DNA of 64,000 bases, taken from positions 186,001-250,000 of the forward strand of contig NZ_BAABRS010000003.1 of the NCBI RefSeq assembly GCF_039545095.1, given 5' to 3'. The translations under genes and the position numbers were made by a program. This stretch comes from Fodinibius salicampi. GTDB taxonomy: Bacteria; Bacteroidota; Rhodothermia; Balneolales; Balneolaceae. Positions 33,546-43,443 of the stretch are shown here, one piece after another (the stretch's first letter is position 1; every line of letters begins with the position of its first letter). Below the pieces are notes generated by a model that was not told the DNA's origin, searched no databases, and saw nothing but the letters and a program-made list of their open reading frames with translations.

Positions 33546-34412
33546 TTATTCAACTTCTTCTAAGGTGATAACGCCCACTTCCGTTTGTTCACCTTCTTCG
33601 ACCATGACATCAAACAAGGTCGTGTCAGCATACTGATCATTGGTTGGTTCAATACTCAAATCATATTGACCGCTCTCTAATCCCTGCAGTAAGAATTCAC
33701 CGTCCTCATCTGCCTGAGTAGTGGCGCTAGTATCTTCACCCACAATCGCAAAAATATTGGGGGTAGACTCGGAAGGCTCTACTGCTCCGGATATTGATCC
33801 TACTTCAACTTCCTCTCCACTTTCTACAAAAGCCTTGAGTACGGGTTTAAGGATATACTTTCCACTCTTACCGGCTTTATGTACGGACCGGCCAGCATCA
33901 AAGTCAACTACTACATCGATATTTTCACCAGCTTCAAGCTCTGTCTTGAATTTAATTTTGTAACCGGATTGTTGTCCACTTGGTACTTTTAAATCCTTAA
34001 GCATACTATCTACCATAACGGTATTATCACTTCCGAGGATCAGTCGCAGCTCTTTATAATGTCCAGGATCCAATTCAGCGTCAGCCAAAAGGGTATCGAC
34101 TCCATTTGTCAGTTCTAATAAATCAACCTTCATTGGCTCTACCGGTAAATCTATCCATTCACCAGAGGGATCACTTGCGGTATCGCTGCTAAATGGAGTA
34201 TAGTGTATGCGCATGGCCTGCACATCTATATTCACTTCCTGATAATCACCGGGTGCATCAGTGAGTTTTACCTTCATATGTGCCTTTCCATTTTCCGCTC
34301 CACCAAAATTCACATCATTGCAAGAAACTGCTACTGAGACTATCAGTGCAAATGCAAATAGCCCTTTTAAAACACGGGGTACTGTAGATTTAAGATTTGA
34401 TATATTCATCAT
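33546..34412 (-). CDS. DUF4382-family lipoprotein
   Basis: A 288-residue secreted lipoprotein. The signal peptide ends in a lipobox-like AVAVSC with Cys31 (or from the second Met, Cys30). Residues ~42-190 match DUF4382 (VKLTDAPGDYQEVNIDVQAM, LLELTNGVDTLLADAELDPG and YKELRLILGSDNTV). The C-terminal ~80 residues (GSISGAVEPSES onward, ending in LQGLESGQYDLSIEP) look like a carboxypeptidase-regulatory-like beta-sandwich. Function is unknown; the family is common in Bacteroidota and related envelopes. Confidence 0.82.
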   Translation of the reverse strand: MMNISNLKSTVPRVLKGLFAFALIVSVAVSCNDVNFGGAENGKAHMKVKLTDAPGDYQEVNIDVQAMRIHYTPFSSDTASDPSGEWIDLPVEPMKVDLLELTNGVDTLLADAELDPGHYKELRLILGSDNTVMVDSMLKDLKVPSGQQSGYKIKFKTELEAGENIDVVVDFDAGRSVHKAGKSGKYILKPVLKAFVESGEEVEVGSISGAVEPSESTPNIFAIVGEDTSATTQADEDGEFLLQGLESGQYDLSIEPTNDQYADTTLFDVMVEEGEQTEVGVITLEEVE

Positions 34413-34764
34413 GATACTTTTCTCCTATTTAATAATAATTGATTTGTTATTCTATATGCCCTATAGAGTATCCTTTTAAATTGAGGTCACTCCTTTTTGT
34501 TCCCCTTTTTTTAATAATCCCTTTCATTTCCTTCTAACTTCTTTTCATTTTGCTTACAGCTGTTTACAGATCTATCCAAAATTCAATTCCAATTAGACTA
34601 ATGGATTCCCAGCTTCTCTATTTTACGTAGCCACCCCTAACTTTGTGAAAGTTCATACTTAAGAATTATCCATTCTATACGATAAGCATGGTGACAAATA
34701 GCAATACAAACCAAGGGTCAATTATTCTACCTGTAATTTTAAATACATTTAACTACGCTACATC
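34413..34764. other. Divergent intergenic region, no gene seen
   Basis: A/T-rich spacer between the DUF4382 lipoprotein and the porin-like gene. It must hold both promoters, but I cannot point to convincing elements. Pyrimidine-rich tract at about 34487-34550 on the plus strand. Confidence 0.4.
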
Positions 34765-35802
34765 ATGCATACCTTGAAATACCTTTTGAGACATCTTTTT
34801 TCAGTAGCTCTATTTACTTTTGCTCTCACAGCATTGAGCTATGCTCAGGAACATAAATCCCAAGATGGTCAGCTTAAGCAGCTGCAGGAAAACCTTAAAA
34901 ACGATTATTTTTCTTTTGGTCTGTTAGTGCAGGGCCTGGCAGACTTTCAACCGGAAAGAATGGCCGGTTATAATGGATTCAAGGCATCCAAAGGTCGATT
35001 TAAAATATCTGGCATATTTGACAACCAGTTTGGGTATAACCTCCAGGCAACTATGTTGAAGAGTCCTTCTATCCTGGATGCAAACGTTTATTACAAACCA
35101 ACGGTTAACTTCTCAATCAAAGGCGGAATTTTTAAATCGCCCTTTACGCATGAATACCTGACCGGAGCGGGATCAATTCTCTTTGCAAGCCGATCTACCG
35201 TAGTTAATCAATTGGGGACCAAGCGACAGGTAGGTTTTCAGATCGATACCTATACTTCCGAAAAAACATTCCGTTTTACGGGCGGTATTTTTAATGGCAA
35301 TAATTACAGTGGCAATAGCAATGATGACAATAAATTTCTATACGTTGGTCGAATCGAAAGCTATCTGGGCGACGACAGCAACCAAACAAAACTTGGAGTC
35401 AGCATTGCACATGAGACAAAAGACGCACCGGGAGCCGGGAACTTGTCCACGGGGTATATAGGAAAACAAACTCTTCTTACAACATACGCCAGCCTTACCC
35501 AGAATAAGCTACTGCTGGACGGTGAGTTTATTCACGGATGGCGAAATCCAGACGTTGGTCCCGATAGTAATCCCTATGGCTATTATTTCACAGCAGGATA
35601 TTTAGTCACAGACAGCAGCCGCCTGTTGATTCGATGGGATGCTTTTGAAGGAGATAATTTAACTCAGGATACAGAGCAGATTCTTGTTGGCTTCAACCAT
35701 ACCCCCAACAGCTTTACAAAGCTAAAGCTAAATTACGTATTACCAACCAACGATAGTATCGAATACTCAAACTTTTTGGCTATCCTTCAGGTAGGATTTT
35801 AA
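34765..35802 (+). CDS. Outer-membrane porin, phosphate-selective porin O/P-like
   Basis: A 345-residue protein with a signal peptide ending ALSYAQE and an amphipathic beta-barrel ending in Phe (FLAILQVGF). The opening YFSFGLLVQGLADFQPERMA, then FKASKGRFKISGIFDNQFGY and VNFSIKGGIFKSPFTHEYLT resemble OprO/OprP-like porins. The ligand cannot be told from sequence. Preceded by a long spacer, followed by a clear terminator, so probably a single-gene unit. Confidence 0.7.
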   Translation: MHTLKYLLRHLFSVALFTFALTALSYAQEHKSQDGQLKQLQENLKNDYFSFGLLVQGLADFQPERMAGYNGFKASKGRFKISGIFDNQFGYNLQATMLKSPSILDANVYYKPTVNFSIKGGIFKSPFTHEYLTGAGSILFASRSTVVNQLGTKRQVGFQIDTYTSEKTFRFTGGIFNGNNYSGNSNDDNKFLYVGRIESYLGDDSNQTKLGVSIAHETKDAPGAGNLSTGYIGKQTLLTTYASLTQNKLLLDGEFIHGWRNPDVGPDSNPYGYYFTAGYLVTDSSRLLIRWDAFEGDNLTQDTEQILVGFNHTPNSFTKLKLNYVLPTNDSIEYSNFLAILQVGF

Positions 35803-35841
35803 ACTTCATACAATTTCATCTGATAGCCGGATGATAGCCGG

Positions 35842-35889
35842 AAAAGGTCGTTGCTTCCTCCTTAATTGGAGGGTCTGCAACGGCCTTTT
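35842..35889 (+). terminator. Intrinsic terminator after the porin gene
   Basis: Stem AAAAGGTCGTTGC / GCAACGGCCTTTT (one G-U pair) with an inner CTCC/GGAG helix, followed by CATTTTT. It lies 40 bases after the porin stop. Confidence 0.8.
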
Positions 35890-36004
35890 CATTTTTAAAA
35901 CAGTATTCACTACCCCTCAAATATCGTATCCACAAAAAGTAATTGCGGGGTTAATCGTAAATATGTTTCTTTAGGCTTACTTATGGTTAATTGATTTTTC
36001 TGAC

Positions 36005-36553
36005 ATGAATAAAGCTTTTTTTCTGGATCGCGACGGAACCATTAATGTAGACTATAACTATGTACACCGTCCCGAAGAATGGACCTGGTGCGATAATGCA
36101 ATTAAAGCTTTGCAATGGATACAGAACCACAGCTATAAGATTATTGTCGTCACTAATCAGTCGGGTATTGCCCGGGGCAGGTATACCGAAGAACAGGTTC
36201 AAAGCTTGCACAAATGGGCCGATAAACAACTTGCTGAACAAAATATCTCCATTGACGGCTGGTATTATGCTCCTCACCATCCCACGCACGACCCCGACAA
36301 GGAATATGCGCCCGAAGACCGCAAACCCGGTACGGGCATGTTTGAAAAAGCCGCCCAAAAGCATAATATCGATTTTAGTAAATCATATATGGCCGGAGAT
36401 AAAATAACAGATCTCAAACCGGCTATTGAGCTGGGAATGACTCCCTTCTTTATACGCTCCCGCCACGAAGCCAATCAGGATGGGCGATGGCTCGAGAAAC
36501 ACAACCTTGTCCGACACAACACGCTCTTTGATGCTATCCAGACTCTTGACTAA
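36005..36553 (+). CDS. gmhB: D-glycero-D-manno-heptose 1,7-bisphosphate 7-phosphatase GmhB (HAD family)
   Basis: A 182-residue HAD phosphatase. Motif I is FFLDRDGT (Asp8 and Asp10), motif II VTNQSGIARGRYT, motif III lysine in EDRKPGTGMF, motif IV MAGDKITD. GmhB acts in making ADP-heptose for the lipopolysaccharide inner core. The loop that in the Escherichia coli enzyme binds zinc (C-x-H...C-x-C-RKP) reads YYAPHHPTHDPDKEYAPEDR here, so the cysteines are missing; the zinc site is probably lost, which weakens substrate assignment. A histidinol-phosphatase-like role is the alternative. Confidence 0.75.
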   Translation: MNKAFFLDRDGTINVDYNYVHRPEEWTWCDNAIKALQWIQNHSYKIIVVTNQSGIARGRYTEEQVQSLHKWADKQLAEQNISIDGWYYAPHHPTHDPDKEYAPEDRKPGTGMFEKAAQKHNIDFSKSYMAGDKITDLKPAIELGMTPFFIRSRHEANQDGRWLEKHNLVRHNTLFDAIQTLD

Positions 36554-36560
36554 GCTTCTG

Positions 36561-36597
36561 CAGAATGTCTACAAGAAATGATATTTAAGACATTCTG
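36561..36597. repeat. Inverted repeat downstream of gmhB
   Basis: Perfect 10-base arms CAGAATGTCT (36561-36570) and AGACATTCTG (36588-36597) around a 17-base loop. No T run follows on either strand, so it is at best a weak terminator or an mRNA stem. Confidence 0.45.
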
Positions 36598-36737
36598 TAT
36601 GGGAAACAGTCTTTTCTTCTGGCTTTCAAACACCAAATTTGTTTATAAAGCGGCCAAGAGTCTGTTATCCCCTATAAAAAGTGATTTAATCTCTCTTTTT
36701 TATTACTCTTAAAGTAATAAAAGTAGGGGAGGCAAAT

Positions 36738-37754
36738 ATGAAACAATCACTCGTAGTTCTCATCTTCTTGCTGTTAAGTAGTAAAGCAGCAGTGTGCCAG
36801 CCGCAAAATTCGGACACGCTCTCGTATATCCACCCATACTGGTCACCCGACGGACAACACATCGCTTTTGCAACAGCAATTGAAGACAATTTTGATATTT
36901 TTTCAATCAACTTACGCAGGAAGGAAATCCGGCAGGTGAGCTCCCATCCTGCCAATGATTACTATCCGGCCTGGTCACCCAATGGTAATTATATCGCCTA
37001 TTTCTCAGAAAGAGAGCGGGAGCAGTATTATGATATGCGCCATGCCAGCAAGAAATCGGAGCAGTTTCCCATCAGTTCGGCACGTGATGGAGACCTGCCT
37101 TCATGGTCGCCGGATAGCCAGAATCTGCTTTATCATTCCAGTGAAGACGGTGATATGGAAATCTATCTCCGCAACTACAGAGCAAAGGATATACGAAAAC
37201 TGACCTCCAATGAAGCGACCGATGTTTACCCCTTCTTTTCGCCCAGCGGTAAAGATATTTTATTCTTAACAGACCGGGATGGCAATTTCGAAATTTATAC
37301 TATGGAACCCGACGGGCGTAATCAAACACGACTCACCTACTCTCCCCATTCCTATGAAGTAGATCCGGTCTGGTCACCTGATGGTGAAAAAATCGCCTTT
37401 TCTTCTGATCGCAATGACAACTTTGACCTGTATGTCATGGATAAAGACGGTTCAAATCAAAGGCAACTTACAACCGATCCTCATTTTGATCTCGGACCGC
37501 AATGGGCGCCGGATGGACACACTCTCCTTTTTACCTCCAATCGCTTCGGAAGCTTCGATCTTTTCACTATCGATATTAGGAATAAAACCATGAAGCAGCT
37601 TACTGCTCATTCTGCAAAAGATTACTACGCTTCTTGGTCGCCCAACGGACAAGAAATTCTGTTTTGTTCCGATCGTTCCGGTCCGGATGAAATCTATATC
37701 ATGAACAAAGACGGAACAGATTTGAGAAAAATAAAAATCAACCGATACCAATAG
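36738..37754 (+). CDS. TolB-like beta-propeller protein (PD40 repeats)
   Basis: A 338-residue secreted protein with a short signal peptide (VVLIFLLLSSKAAVCQ). It then has about seven repeats of the PD40 type, seen as HPYWSPDGQHIAFATA, YPAWSPNGNYIAYFS, LPSWSPDSQNLLYHS, YPFFSPSGKDILFLTDRDGN, DPVWSPDGEKIAFSSDRNDN, GPQWAPDGHTLLFTSNRFGS and YASWSPNGQEILFCSDRSG. This is a six- or seven-bladed propeller as in TolB, but the TolB N-domain is missing, so a Tol-Pal role is not implied. It probably binds protein or sugar in the periplasm. Confidence 0.8.
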   Translation: MKQSLVVLIFLLLSSKAAVCQPQNSDTLSYIHPYWSPDGQHIAFATAIEDNFDIFSINLRRKEIRQVSSHPANDYYPAWSPNGNYIAYFSEREREQYYDMRHASKKSEQFPISSARDGDLPSWSPDSQNLLYHSSEDGDMEIYLRNYRAKDIRKLTSNEATDVYPFFSPSGKDILFLTDRDGNFEIYTMEPDGRNQTRLTYSPHSYEVDPVWSPDGEKIAFSSDRNDNFDLYVMDKDGSNQRQLTTDPHFDLGPQWAPDGHTLLFTSNRFGSFDLFTIDIRNKTMKQLTAHSAKDYYASWSPNGQEILFCSDRSGPDEIYIMNKDGTDLRKIKINRYQ

Positions 37755-37941
37755 TTCATAATTCAAGACCTTTCCGGTATAACTAAATTACTAATTATAT
37801 ATCCGGCTGAATTTCTTGCCATTCATTTGTTATATTAAGCGATCGAATTATACCGTACTATATTTATCATCGGTCGGACTTCGGATTACAGTTGACCACT
37901 TTAAAACCTTGCAGTAACATTTAACCATACAGATTGTCGTT

Positions 37942-39150
37942 ATGAAAATTCATGAGTATCAAGCGAAGGATTTACTAAAAAAATATGATGTAGCCGTGCC
38001 AGCAGGCGTTTCGGCAACCTCGGCAGATGAGGCCGTAAAAGCTGCTGAAGAAATGAAAGCGGATGGCGCTACACTATTTGTCGTAAAAGCCCAAATCCAT
38101 GCCGGTGGACGCGGCAAAGGGAAAACGAAAAACAGTGGAGTCAGCGGTGTTATTCTCTGCGATACCATTGATGAAGTCCGTGATGCCGCCGAATCGCTGC
38201 TTGGTGATGTACTGGTTACCAAACAAACCGGAGAAGAGGGTCAGAAGGTTCAGCGTATTTATGTAACTGATGGCGTCGATATTGAGCAGGAGTTCTATCT
38301 CGGTATTCTGCTCGACCGCTCAAAGAGCAAGAATGTAATTATGGTATCTACCGAAGGCGGAGTGGAAATCGAAAAAGTTGCTGAAGAAACACCCGACAAA
38401 ATTATCAAGGAATGGATAGAACCGGGTATGGACCTGCAACACAACCAGGCACGCCGTCTCGCTTTTGCCCTCGGGCTCGAAGGCGATGCCTTTAAAAAAG
38501 CCGTGAAATTTATCATGGCATTGTATAAGTGCTATGAAGAAACCGATGCAAATATGGTCGAAATCAACCCGCTGGTACTCACTCCCTCTGGCGATGTGAT
38601 GGCCCTCGATGCCAAGATGACTTTTGATGACAACGCGCTCTTCCGCCACCCGGAAATTGAGGAACTGCGTGATAAATCGGAAGAAAATCCGGTAGAGCTT
38701 GAAGCTTCCGAATACGGGCTGAATTATATTAAGCTCGACGGTAATGTTGGTTGTATGGTCAACGGTGCGGGACTTGCCATGGCGACCATGGATATCATCA
38801 AGCTTTCCGGCGGCGATCCGGCTAACTTCCTGGATGTGGGCGGAAGCGCCAATGTGGAAACCGTGAAAAACGGCTTCCGTATTATCCTTGAAGATAAAAA
38901 CGTGAAAGCGATTTTGATTAATATTTTTGGTGGAATTGTACGATGCGACCGTGTAGCAAATGGAGTCATTGAAGCGGTCAAAGATCCTGAAATCGCAGAG
39001 AAGGTTCAGGATGTACCCATTATCGTCCGCCTGCAGGGAACCAATGCCGAGGAAGCGAAGGAGATCATTGACAATTCAGACTTGAATGTCATCTCTGCCG
39101 TGCTGCTTAAAGATGCTGCGGAAGAAGTTTCCAAGGTGCTGGCGGCGTAA
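37942..39150 (+). CDS. sucC: Succinate-CoA ligase, beta subunit (SucC)
   Basis: A 402-residue ATP-grasp enzyme of the TCA cycle that couples succinyl-CoA cleavage to nucleoside triphosphate synthesis. Start MKIHEYQAKDLLKKYDVAVP, nucleotide-binding VKAQIHAGGRGKGK, NMVEINPLVLTPSGDVMALD with AKMTFDDNALFRHPE, and LINIFGGIVRCDRVANGVIE are diagnostic. The alpha subunit gene sucD, often directly downstream, is absent here; a terminator follows. Confidence 0.95.
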   Translation: MKIHEYQAKDLLKKYDVAVPAGVSATSADEAVKAAEEMKADGATLFVVKAQIHAGGRGKGKTKNSGVSGVILCDTIDEVRDAAESLLGDVLVTKQTGEEGQKVQRIYVTDGVDIEQEFYLGILLDRSKSKNVIMVSTEGGVEIEKVAEETPDKIIKEWIEPGMDLQHNQARRLAFALGLEGDAFKKAVKFIMALYKCYEETDANMVEINPLVLTPSGDVMALDAKMTFDDNALFRHPEIEELRDKSEENPVELEASEYGLNYIKLDGNVGCMVNGAGLAMATMDIIKLSGGDPANFLDVGGSANVETVKNGFRIILEDKNVKAILINIFGGIVRCDRVANGVIEAVKDPEIAEKVQDVPIIVRLQGTNAEEAKEIIDNSDLNVISAVLLKDAAEEVSKVLAA

Positions 39151-39177
39151 TCCAAACAATCCTTCTTATTTACACCC

Positions 39178-39207
39178 AAGGGACGCGATAAATCGCGTCC
39201 CTTTTTT
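39178..39207 (+). terminator. Intrinsic terminator after sucC
   Basis: Perfect 12-bp stem AAGGGACGCGAT / ATCGCGTCCCTT with a two-base loop, followed by further T residues, 28 bases after the sucC stop. Confidence 0.92.
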
Positions 39208-39279
39208 ATTTCCTTTCATTTGCAATTAGTAACTTCTTTTTTTAATTCATCTAATGCCCTAATAACAATGTAATACCCT

Positions 39280-40134
39280 TTGAAATTTTTTTCCTCCATA
39301 TATATTCGATTGGTCTACTGCCTGTTGGGGGCTCTATTATTACTCTCAGGATGCGATTCATCTTTTGAGCCTCACCAAGAGAATAGTCGCTATTACTTCT
39401 CCATGTTCGGTTATCTTGATGCCTCTGCCGATACTCAATGGGTTCGCATAATGCCCGTGCGGGATTCTCTGCTGCACCAGCCGCACGAAATAGATGCCAC
39501 CGTTACATTGGAAGAGCTAGAAACCGGGAAAACTATAACACTGAACGACTCTCTTTTTCACTTTTCCAATAATCGATATGCCCATAATTTCTGGACAACC
39601 CAGCCACTGGAGCCGTCTAGAACGTATCGCCTAAAAGCAGAACGATCCGATGGTGCAGCAAGCCATACCACCATCACTTTGCCCACAGACTATCCCACTC
39701 CCATTGCCTATATCTGGGAACCGGACGATTTCACTCCCGATAGAATAGATATTAAAGATATTGAAAAATTGGTGGATGCTCAGGTTATTCATCAAACCCA
39801 AGATCAACGCTCCACTATAAATTTCATAAAAGATACCGTTGTAGTCCCTGATAGATCCTATCAAGTACTCATTCAACCGTGGATAAATTATGAATCTATC
39901 GGGACAACCCTCGATGCAATCCCCAATGAAGATCTAAAAATATTTGTAGCTGCTGCAACCAATGAATTTCCGGATTTTGCAACCATAGATGAAATAACTA
40001 TCACCTTTCCGGGGGGAGTATCTAATGTAGAAAATGGAGTAGGTTATGTGGCTGGCATAGTCAGCAAAACAATCCCTTATCGAAGTTGCTTTAACAACAA
40101 CCTAAAACGCACTCCTTGTCCCCTGATTAAATAA
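39280..40134 (+). CDS. DUF4249-type lipoprotein
   Basis: A 284-residue lipoprotein starting at TTG: MKFFSSIYIRLVYCLLGALL with LLSGC lipobox (Cys25). The next in-frame ATG is far inside the domain, so TTG is likely. The body (YYFSMFGYLDASADTQWVRI, IDATVTLEELETGKTITLND and EPSRTYRLKAERSDGAASHT) resembles DUF4249 proteins, which are regularly found beside TonB-dependent receptors. The stop codon abuts the ATG of the receptor gene, so the two are surely one operon. Probably a surface or periplasmic partner of that receptor. Confidence 0.72.
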   Translation: MKFFSSIYIRLVYCLLGALLLLSGCDSSFEPHQENSRYYFSMFGYLDASADTQWVRIMPVRDSLLHQPHEIDATVTLEELETGKTITLNDSLFHFSNNRYAHNFWTTQPLEPSRTYRLKAERSDGAASHTTITLPTDYPTPIAYIWEPDDFTPDRIDIKDIEKLVDAQVIHQTQDQRSTINFIKDTVVVPDRSYQVLIQPWINYESIGTTLDAIPNEDLKIFVAAATNEFPDFATIDEITITFPGGVSNVENGVGYVAGIVSKTIPYRSCFNNNLKRTPCPLIK

Positions 40135-42456
40135 ATGCACATGACCAAGCTAAAGTATATACTGAGTACTGGGTATTGTAATCAACAAAGGGGAAGGACT
40201 GCTAAGTCAGGAATATTTTTTATTCTGATTATCTTCTACCTTACCCTTTGGGGTATACCAAATGTAAAGGCACAACAAGCTTCCATACAGGGTATCATAA
40301 CTGATTCTGCCAGCGGACAGCCGCTTGAAGGTGCAAATATTCTCCTGAAAAACCTTTCAGATGAAACCCTCCATGGAATAGCAACCGACGGTAATGGTTT
40401 CTATCAAATCGGTAATATTCATCCCGATACCTACCTGCTCCGCATTACTTTTGTAGGACACATGCCCTATGAAGATACTCTTTCCCTAAAAGAAAACGAT
40501 CGCCAAAATATAAACATCAGCTTGCAGCCGGATACCGAAGAGCTAGAGGAAGTGGTTGTCTCACTTGAGCAAACCACACAGGTAGAAGCAGGGCGGCAAC
40601 AACTATCCGCAAGCGATTTAGGACGAGTTCCGACTCCCGCGGGTAGTGGAGATCTGGCCAGCTACATCCAGACGCTTCCGGGCGTTGTATCCACCGGGGA
40701 CCGCGGAGGACAATTGTTTATACGGGGTGGCACTCCGACCCAAAACATGGTTCTGGTAGATGGAACGCTAATCTACAAACCTTTTCATATACTCGGTTTC
40801 TTCTCTGTCTTCCCAGAAAAATTGGTCTCGGGAGCTGACTTTTATGCCGGTGGGTTTGGGTCACAATATGCCGGACGTATCTCCTCAGTTATAGATGTTA
40901 AAATGAAAGATGGTGACCGAAATAACACCAAAGGATCGGCATCTCTGAGTCCTCTTTTGGGAGAAATAGTTGTTGAAGGACCACTCAAAAAAGGCAAGTC
41001 TTCCTGGATTGCCTCCACACGCCGCTCGCTTATCGAGCAAACGAGTCCTACACTCCTTGGCGAAGAACAACCCCTTCATTTTGAAAGCCAATACCTAAAA
41101 ATGAGCTTCTTCGGTGAAGGTAACTCCCGCTGTTCTATGATGGGTATGCATACCTACGACCGGGGCAAACTCGATCCGGTTGAAGATGACATTTTCAACT
41201 GGCGAAACATGGTGTTTGGAGGACGATGCGTGGTACTTCCTGAAGAGTCAGACCTCCTTTTTGATATGAATGCAGGAATTTCTCATATAGCAAATGGAGC
41301 CGGAAGCGCGGAGAATCCGGAACGCTTCGCCAAAGCTACCCGCTTTAATCTCGATATAAAACTCACGCAATATTCTGGTTCTATTCGATTTGATTATGGT
41401 GGATTCTTGCATGTTAATTCGCTCAACTATGATATGAGTGAGCAGTTTGGAGGGCCGCAAACCGGTTCTGAACTATTCCCGAGTTTAGGGACTTTTGTAC
41501 AATCTACCATCCCCATCGGCAATAACGTTGAAGCCAAACCCGGCCTGGTTCTGTCTTATCACAGACATAACTATCCCGTAAGCCTGGAGCCACGATTTCG
41601 GCTTTCGTGGCAGCCTTGGGGAAACGAGGAGCAATCGTTTCATGCCGCAGTTGGACGTTATTTACAACCAATTACAGGTGTTACGGGGCGGCGGGATGCC
41701 GGCTCAATATTTACAGCATGGATGCCATCCCCGGTAGGCAATGCCCAAATGGAGGCTATTCATTTCTTGGCAGGGTGGAACCAATCATGGCAAAATGGAC
41801 TCAATATTTCTGCGGAAGCTTATTATAAGAAATTAGATCGGCTACCGGTATCCGTTTGGAGTAATTTTGCCCGTTTCACCACTGATTTAGCCATGGCAGA
41901 TGGCGTTTCGTATGGCAGCGATCTTCGACTGGAATACGCCAGAAATTCCTTGCACGCTTTTATCGGATACGGGTATTCCCATACAGAGTACGAGACAAGG
42001 CAAGAACAATTTGAATACTGGTTTGGTACCTCTTCTCAAAAGTATCATCCGAGCCACGACCGGCGCCATCAGCTTACTGCCCAGCTAAATCTCGATATAA
42101 ACTCCTTTTCGGCAGCTATTAACTGGCAATTCGGTAGCGGACTTCCCTTCAGTAGTCCGATGGGATTTGACGAACTCCTTAGATTCGAAGAAAAACTACC
42201 CGATGTCAAACGAGAACACGGTACAACCCGCGTTATTATCGAAAAGCCCAACAACGCGCGCATGCCTTCCTTCCACCGCCTTGATCTTTCCCTGAAGCGT
42301 AGTTTTCACTTTCAAAACAACCAGCTCACTCTTAGAGGAGGAGCAATAAATACCTATAATCAAACCAACCTCTTCTACTATGATGTGTACAATCATCAGC
42401 AGTTTAATCAGCTCCCCTTCTTGCCATATCTTGCTGTGAATTATGAATTCCAATAG
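40135..42456 (+). CDS. TonB-dependent receptor with carboxypeptidase-like N-domain
   Basis: A 773-residue outer-membrane receptor. A signal peptide (hydrophobic ~27-45, ending NVKAQQ) is followed by a carboxypeptidase-regulatory-like domain (ASIQGIITDSASGQPLEGAN), a plug domain (GDLASYIQTLPGVVSTGDRG with GQLFIRGGTPTQNMVLVDG) and a barrel of about 500 residues ending in Phe-Gln. ATG at 40135 or the ATG two codons later could be used. The substrate is unknown; the barrel is on the short side for the family. Paired with the preceding lipoprotein. Confidence 0.88.
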   Translation: MHMTKLKYILSTGYCNQQRGRTAKSGIFFILIIFYLTLWGIPNVKAQQASIQGIITDSASGQPLEGANILLKNLSDETLHGIATDGNGFYQIGNIHPDTYLLRITFVGHMPYEDTLSLKENDRQNINISLQPDTEELEEVVVSLEQTTQVEAGRQQLSASDLGRVPTPAGSGDLASYIQTLPGVVSTGDRGGQLFIRGGTPTQNMVLVDGTLIYKPFHILGFFSVFPEKLVSGADFYAGGFGSQYAGRISSVIDVKMKDGDRNNTKGSASLSPLLGEIVVEGPLKKGKSSWIASTRRSLIEQTSPTLLGEEQPLHFESQYLKMSFFGEGNSRCSMMGMHTYDRGKLDPVEDDIFNWRNMVFGGRCVVLPEESDLLFDMNAGISHIANGAGSAENPERFAKATRFNLDIKLTQYSGSIRFDYGGFLHVNSLNYDMSEQFGGPQTGSELFPSLGTFVQSTIPIGNNVEAKPGLVLSYHRHNYPVSLEPRFRLSWQPWGNEEQSFHAAVGRYLQPITGVTGRRDAGSIFTAWMPSPVGNAQMEAIHFLAGWNQSWQNGLNISAEAYYKKLDRLPVSVWSNFARFTTDLAMADGVSYGSDLRLEYARNSLHAFIGYGYSHTEYETRQEQFEYWFGTSSQKYHPSHDRRHQLTAQLNLDINSFSAAINWQFGSGLPFSSPMGFDELLRFEEKLPDVKREHGTTRVIIEKPNNARMPSFHRLDLSLKRSFHFQNNQLTLRGGAINTYNQTNLFYYDVYNHQQFNQLPFLPYLAVNYEFQ

Positions 42457-42522
42457 GGAAGCTGCTTATGGTATGGGAATTAGAATATCACTAACCTTCA
42501 TTTATTAAACGGTTGAATTTCC

Positions 42523-43413
42523 CTACTCCTTCCGTCCCGTAAACCCGATGTAGATACCTGCCAACACAATGACTGCCCCTACATATTCCAGAGTTGTTGT
42601 AGGACGATCAAAAAAGAGAATATCCCATATAAAGGCCAAAGCTGGCTGGAGCAAGATAGCCAGTCCGGCAACAGAAGCATTTACATCAGGCAATCCTTTG
42701 GATATTAGAACCCATCCAAAAACCTGTCCTACAATTCCGAGTCCCAGCAACGCGCCCCACGTCTGTAAATCAGGAATTGCAAAGCCGGCTCCCGGTTCAA
42801 CTACCACTGTAATTCCCAGTAACAGCGCCGATAGCAAACAGATCCAGCTCATATTGGAAAATATAGAGAAAAGATTCTCATTGCCATCCGAGCGGGACTT
42901 CCGCAAAGTGAGAATATACAAGGCATAACAAAGAGCCGTCAATATTCCATAAAGGACTCCTAACTTAATCGCCCCGTCCTGCTGCCCCCAACCAGTTCGT
43001 ACAATTAGGAATAATCCAACAACGGCGGTCGGTATCGCAGCCATCAATTGCCAGCTAAGTTTTTCCTTTAGCAGCCAGACCGCAAATAAGGCCACAAAGA
43101 ACACCTGCATATTTCCCAGAATAGTCGCCAAACCCGGTCCCACGTAAATAATACTGCGGTGCCAGAAAAACAGATCCATACTGAAAAAGAGAGCACACAG
43201 AAAAGGAATGCCTAACCCTTTGAAACTGATCCAGAGACGATCTTGTCGAAAAAGAGAAATACCCAGTAGTATAATCCCACCAAAAAACATGCGGTAAAAA
43301 GCAGATACTGTAGGTCCCGTGTGAGCGAGCTCCACCAAAACGGAAGTGAAGCTTACCAGGGTTGCACCCAAAATAATATAAGCAAATGCGTGTAACGAGG
43401 TATTGTTTCCCAT
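42523..43413 (-). CDS. EamA-family (DMT superfamily) transporter
   Basis: A 296-residue membrane protein with about ten hydrophobic helices in two EamA repeats, the first ending in AVWLLKEKLSWQLMAAIPTA and the second in LFFDRPTTTLEYVGAVIVLA. Such exporters move small metabolites such as amino acids; the substrate here is unknown. It follows bshA by 30 bases on the same strand, so may be co-transcribed with it. Confidence 0.85.
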   Translation of the reverse strand: MGNNTSLHAFAYIILGATLVSFTSVLVELAHTGPTVSAFYRMFFGGIILLGISLFRQDRLWISFKGLGIPFLCALFFSMDLFFWHRSIIYVGPGLATILGNMQVFFVALFAVWLLKEKLSWQLMAAIPTAVVGLFLIVRTGWGQQDGAIKLGVLYGILTALCYALYILTLRKSRSDGNENLFSIFSNMSWICLLSALLLGITVVVEPGAGFAIPDLQTWGALLGLGIVGQVFGWVLISKGLPDVNASVAGLAILLQPALAFIWDILFFDRPTTTLEYVGAVIVLAGIYIGFTGRKE

Positions 43414-43443
43414 TTAAAAGAAGTGCGAAGAATGGATATTCAG

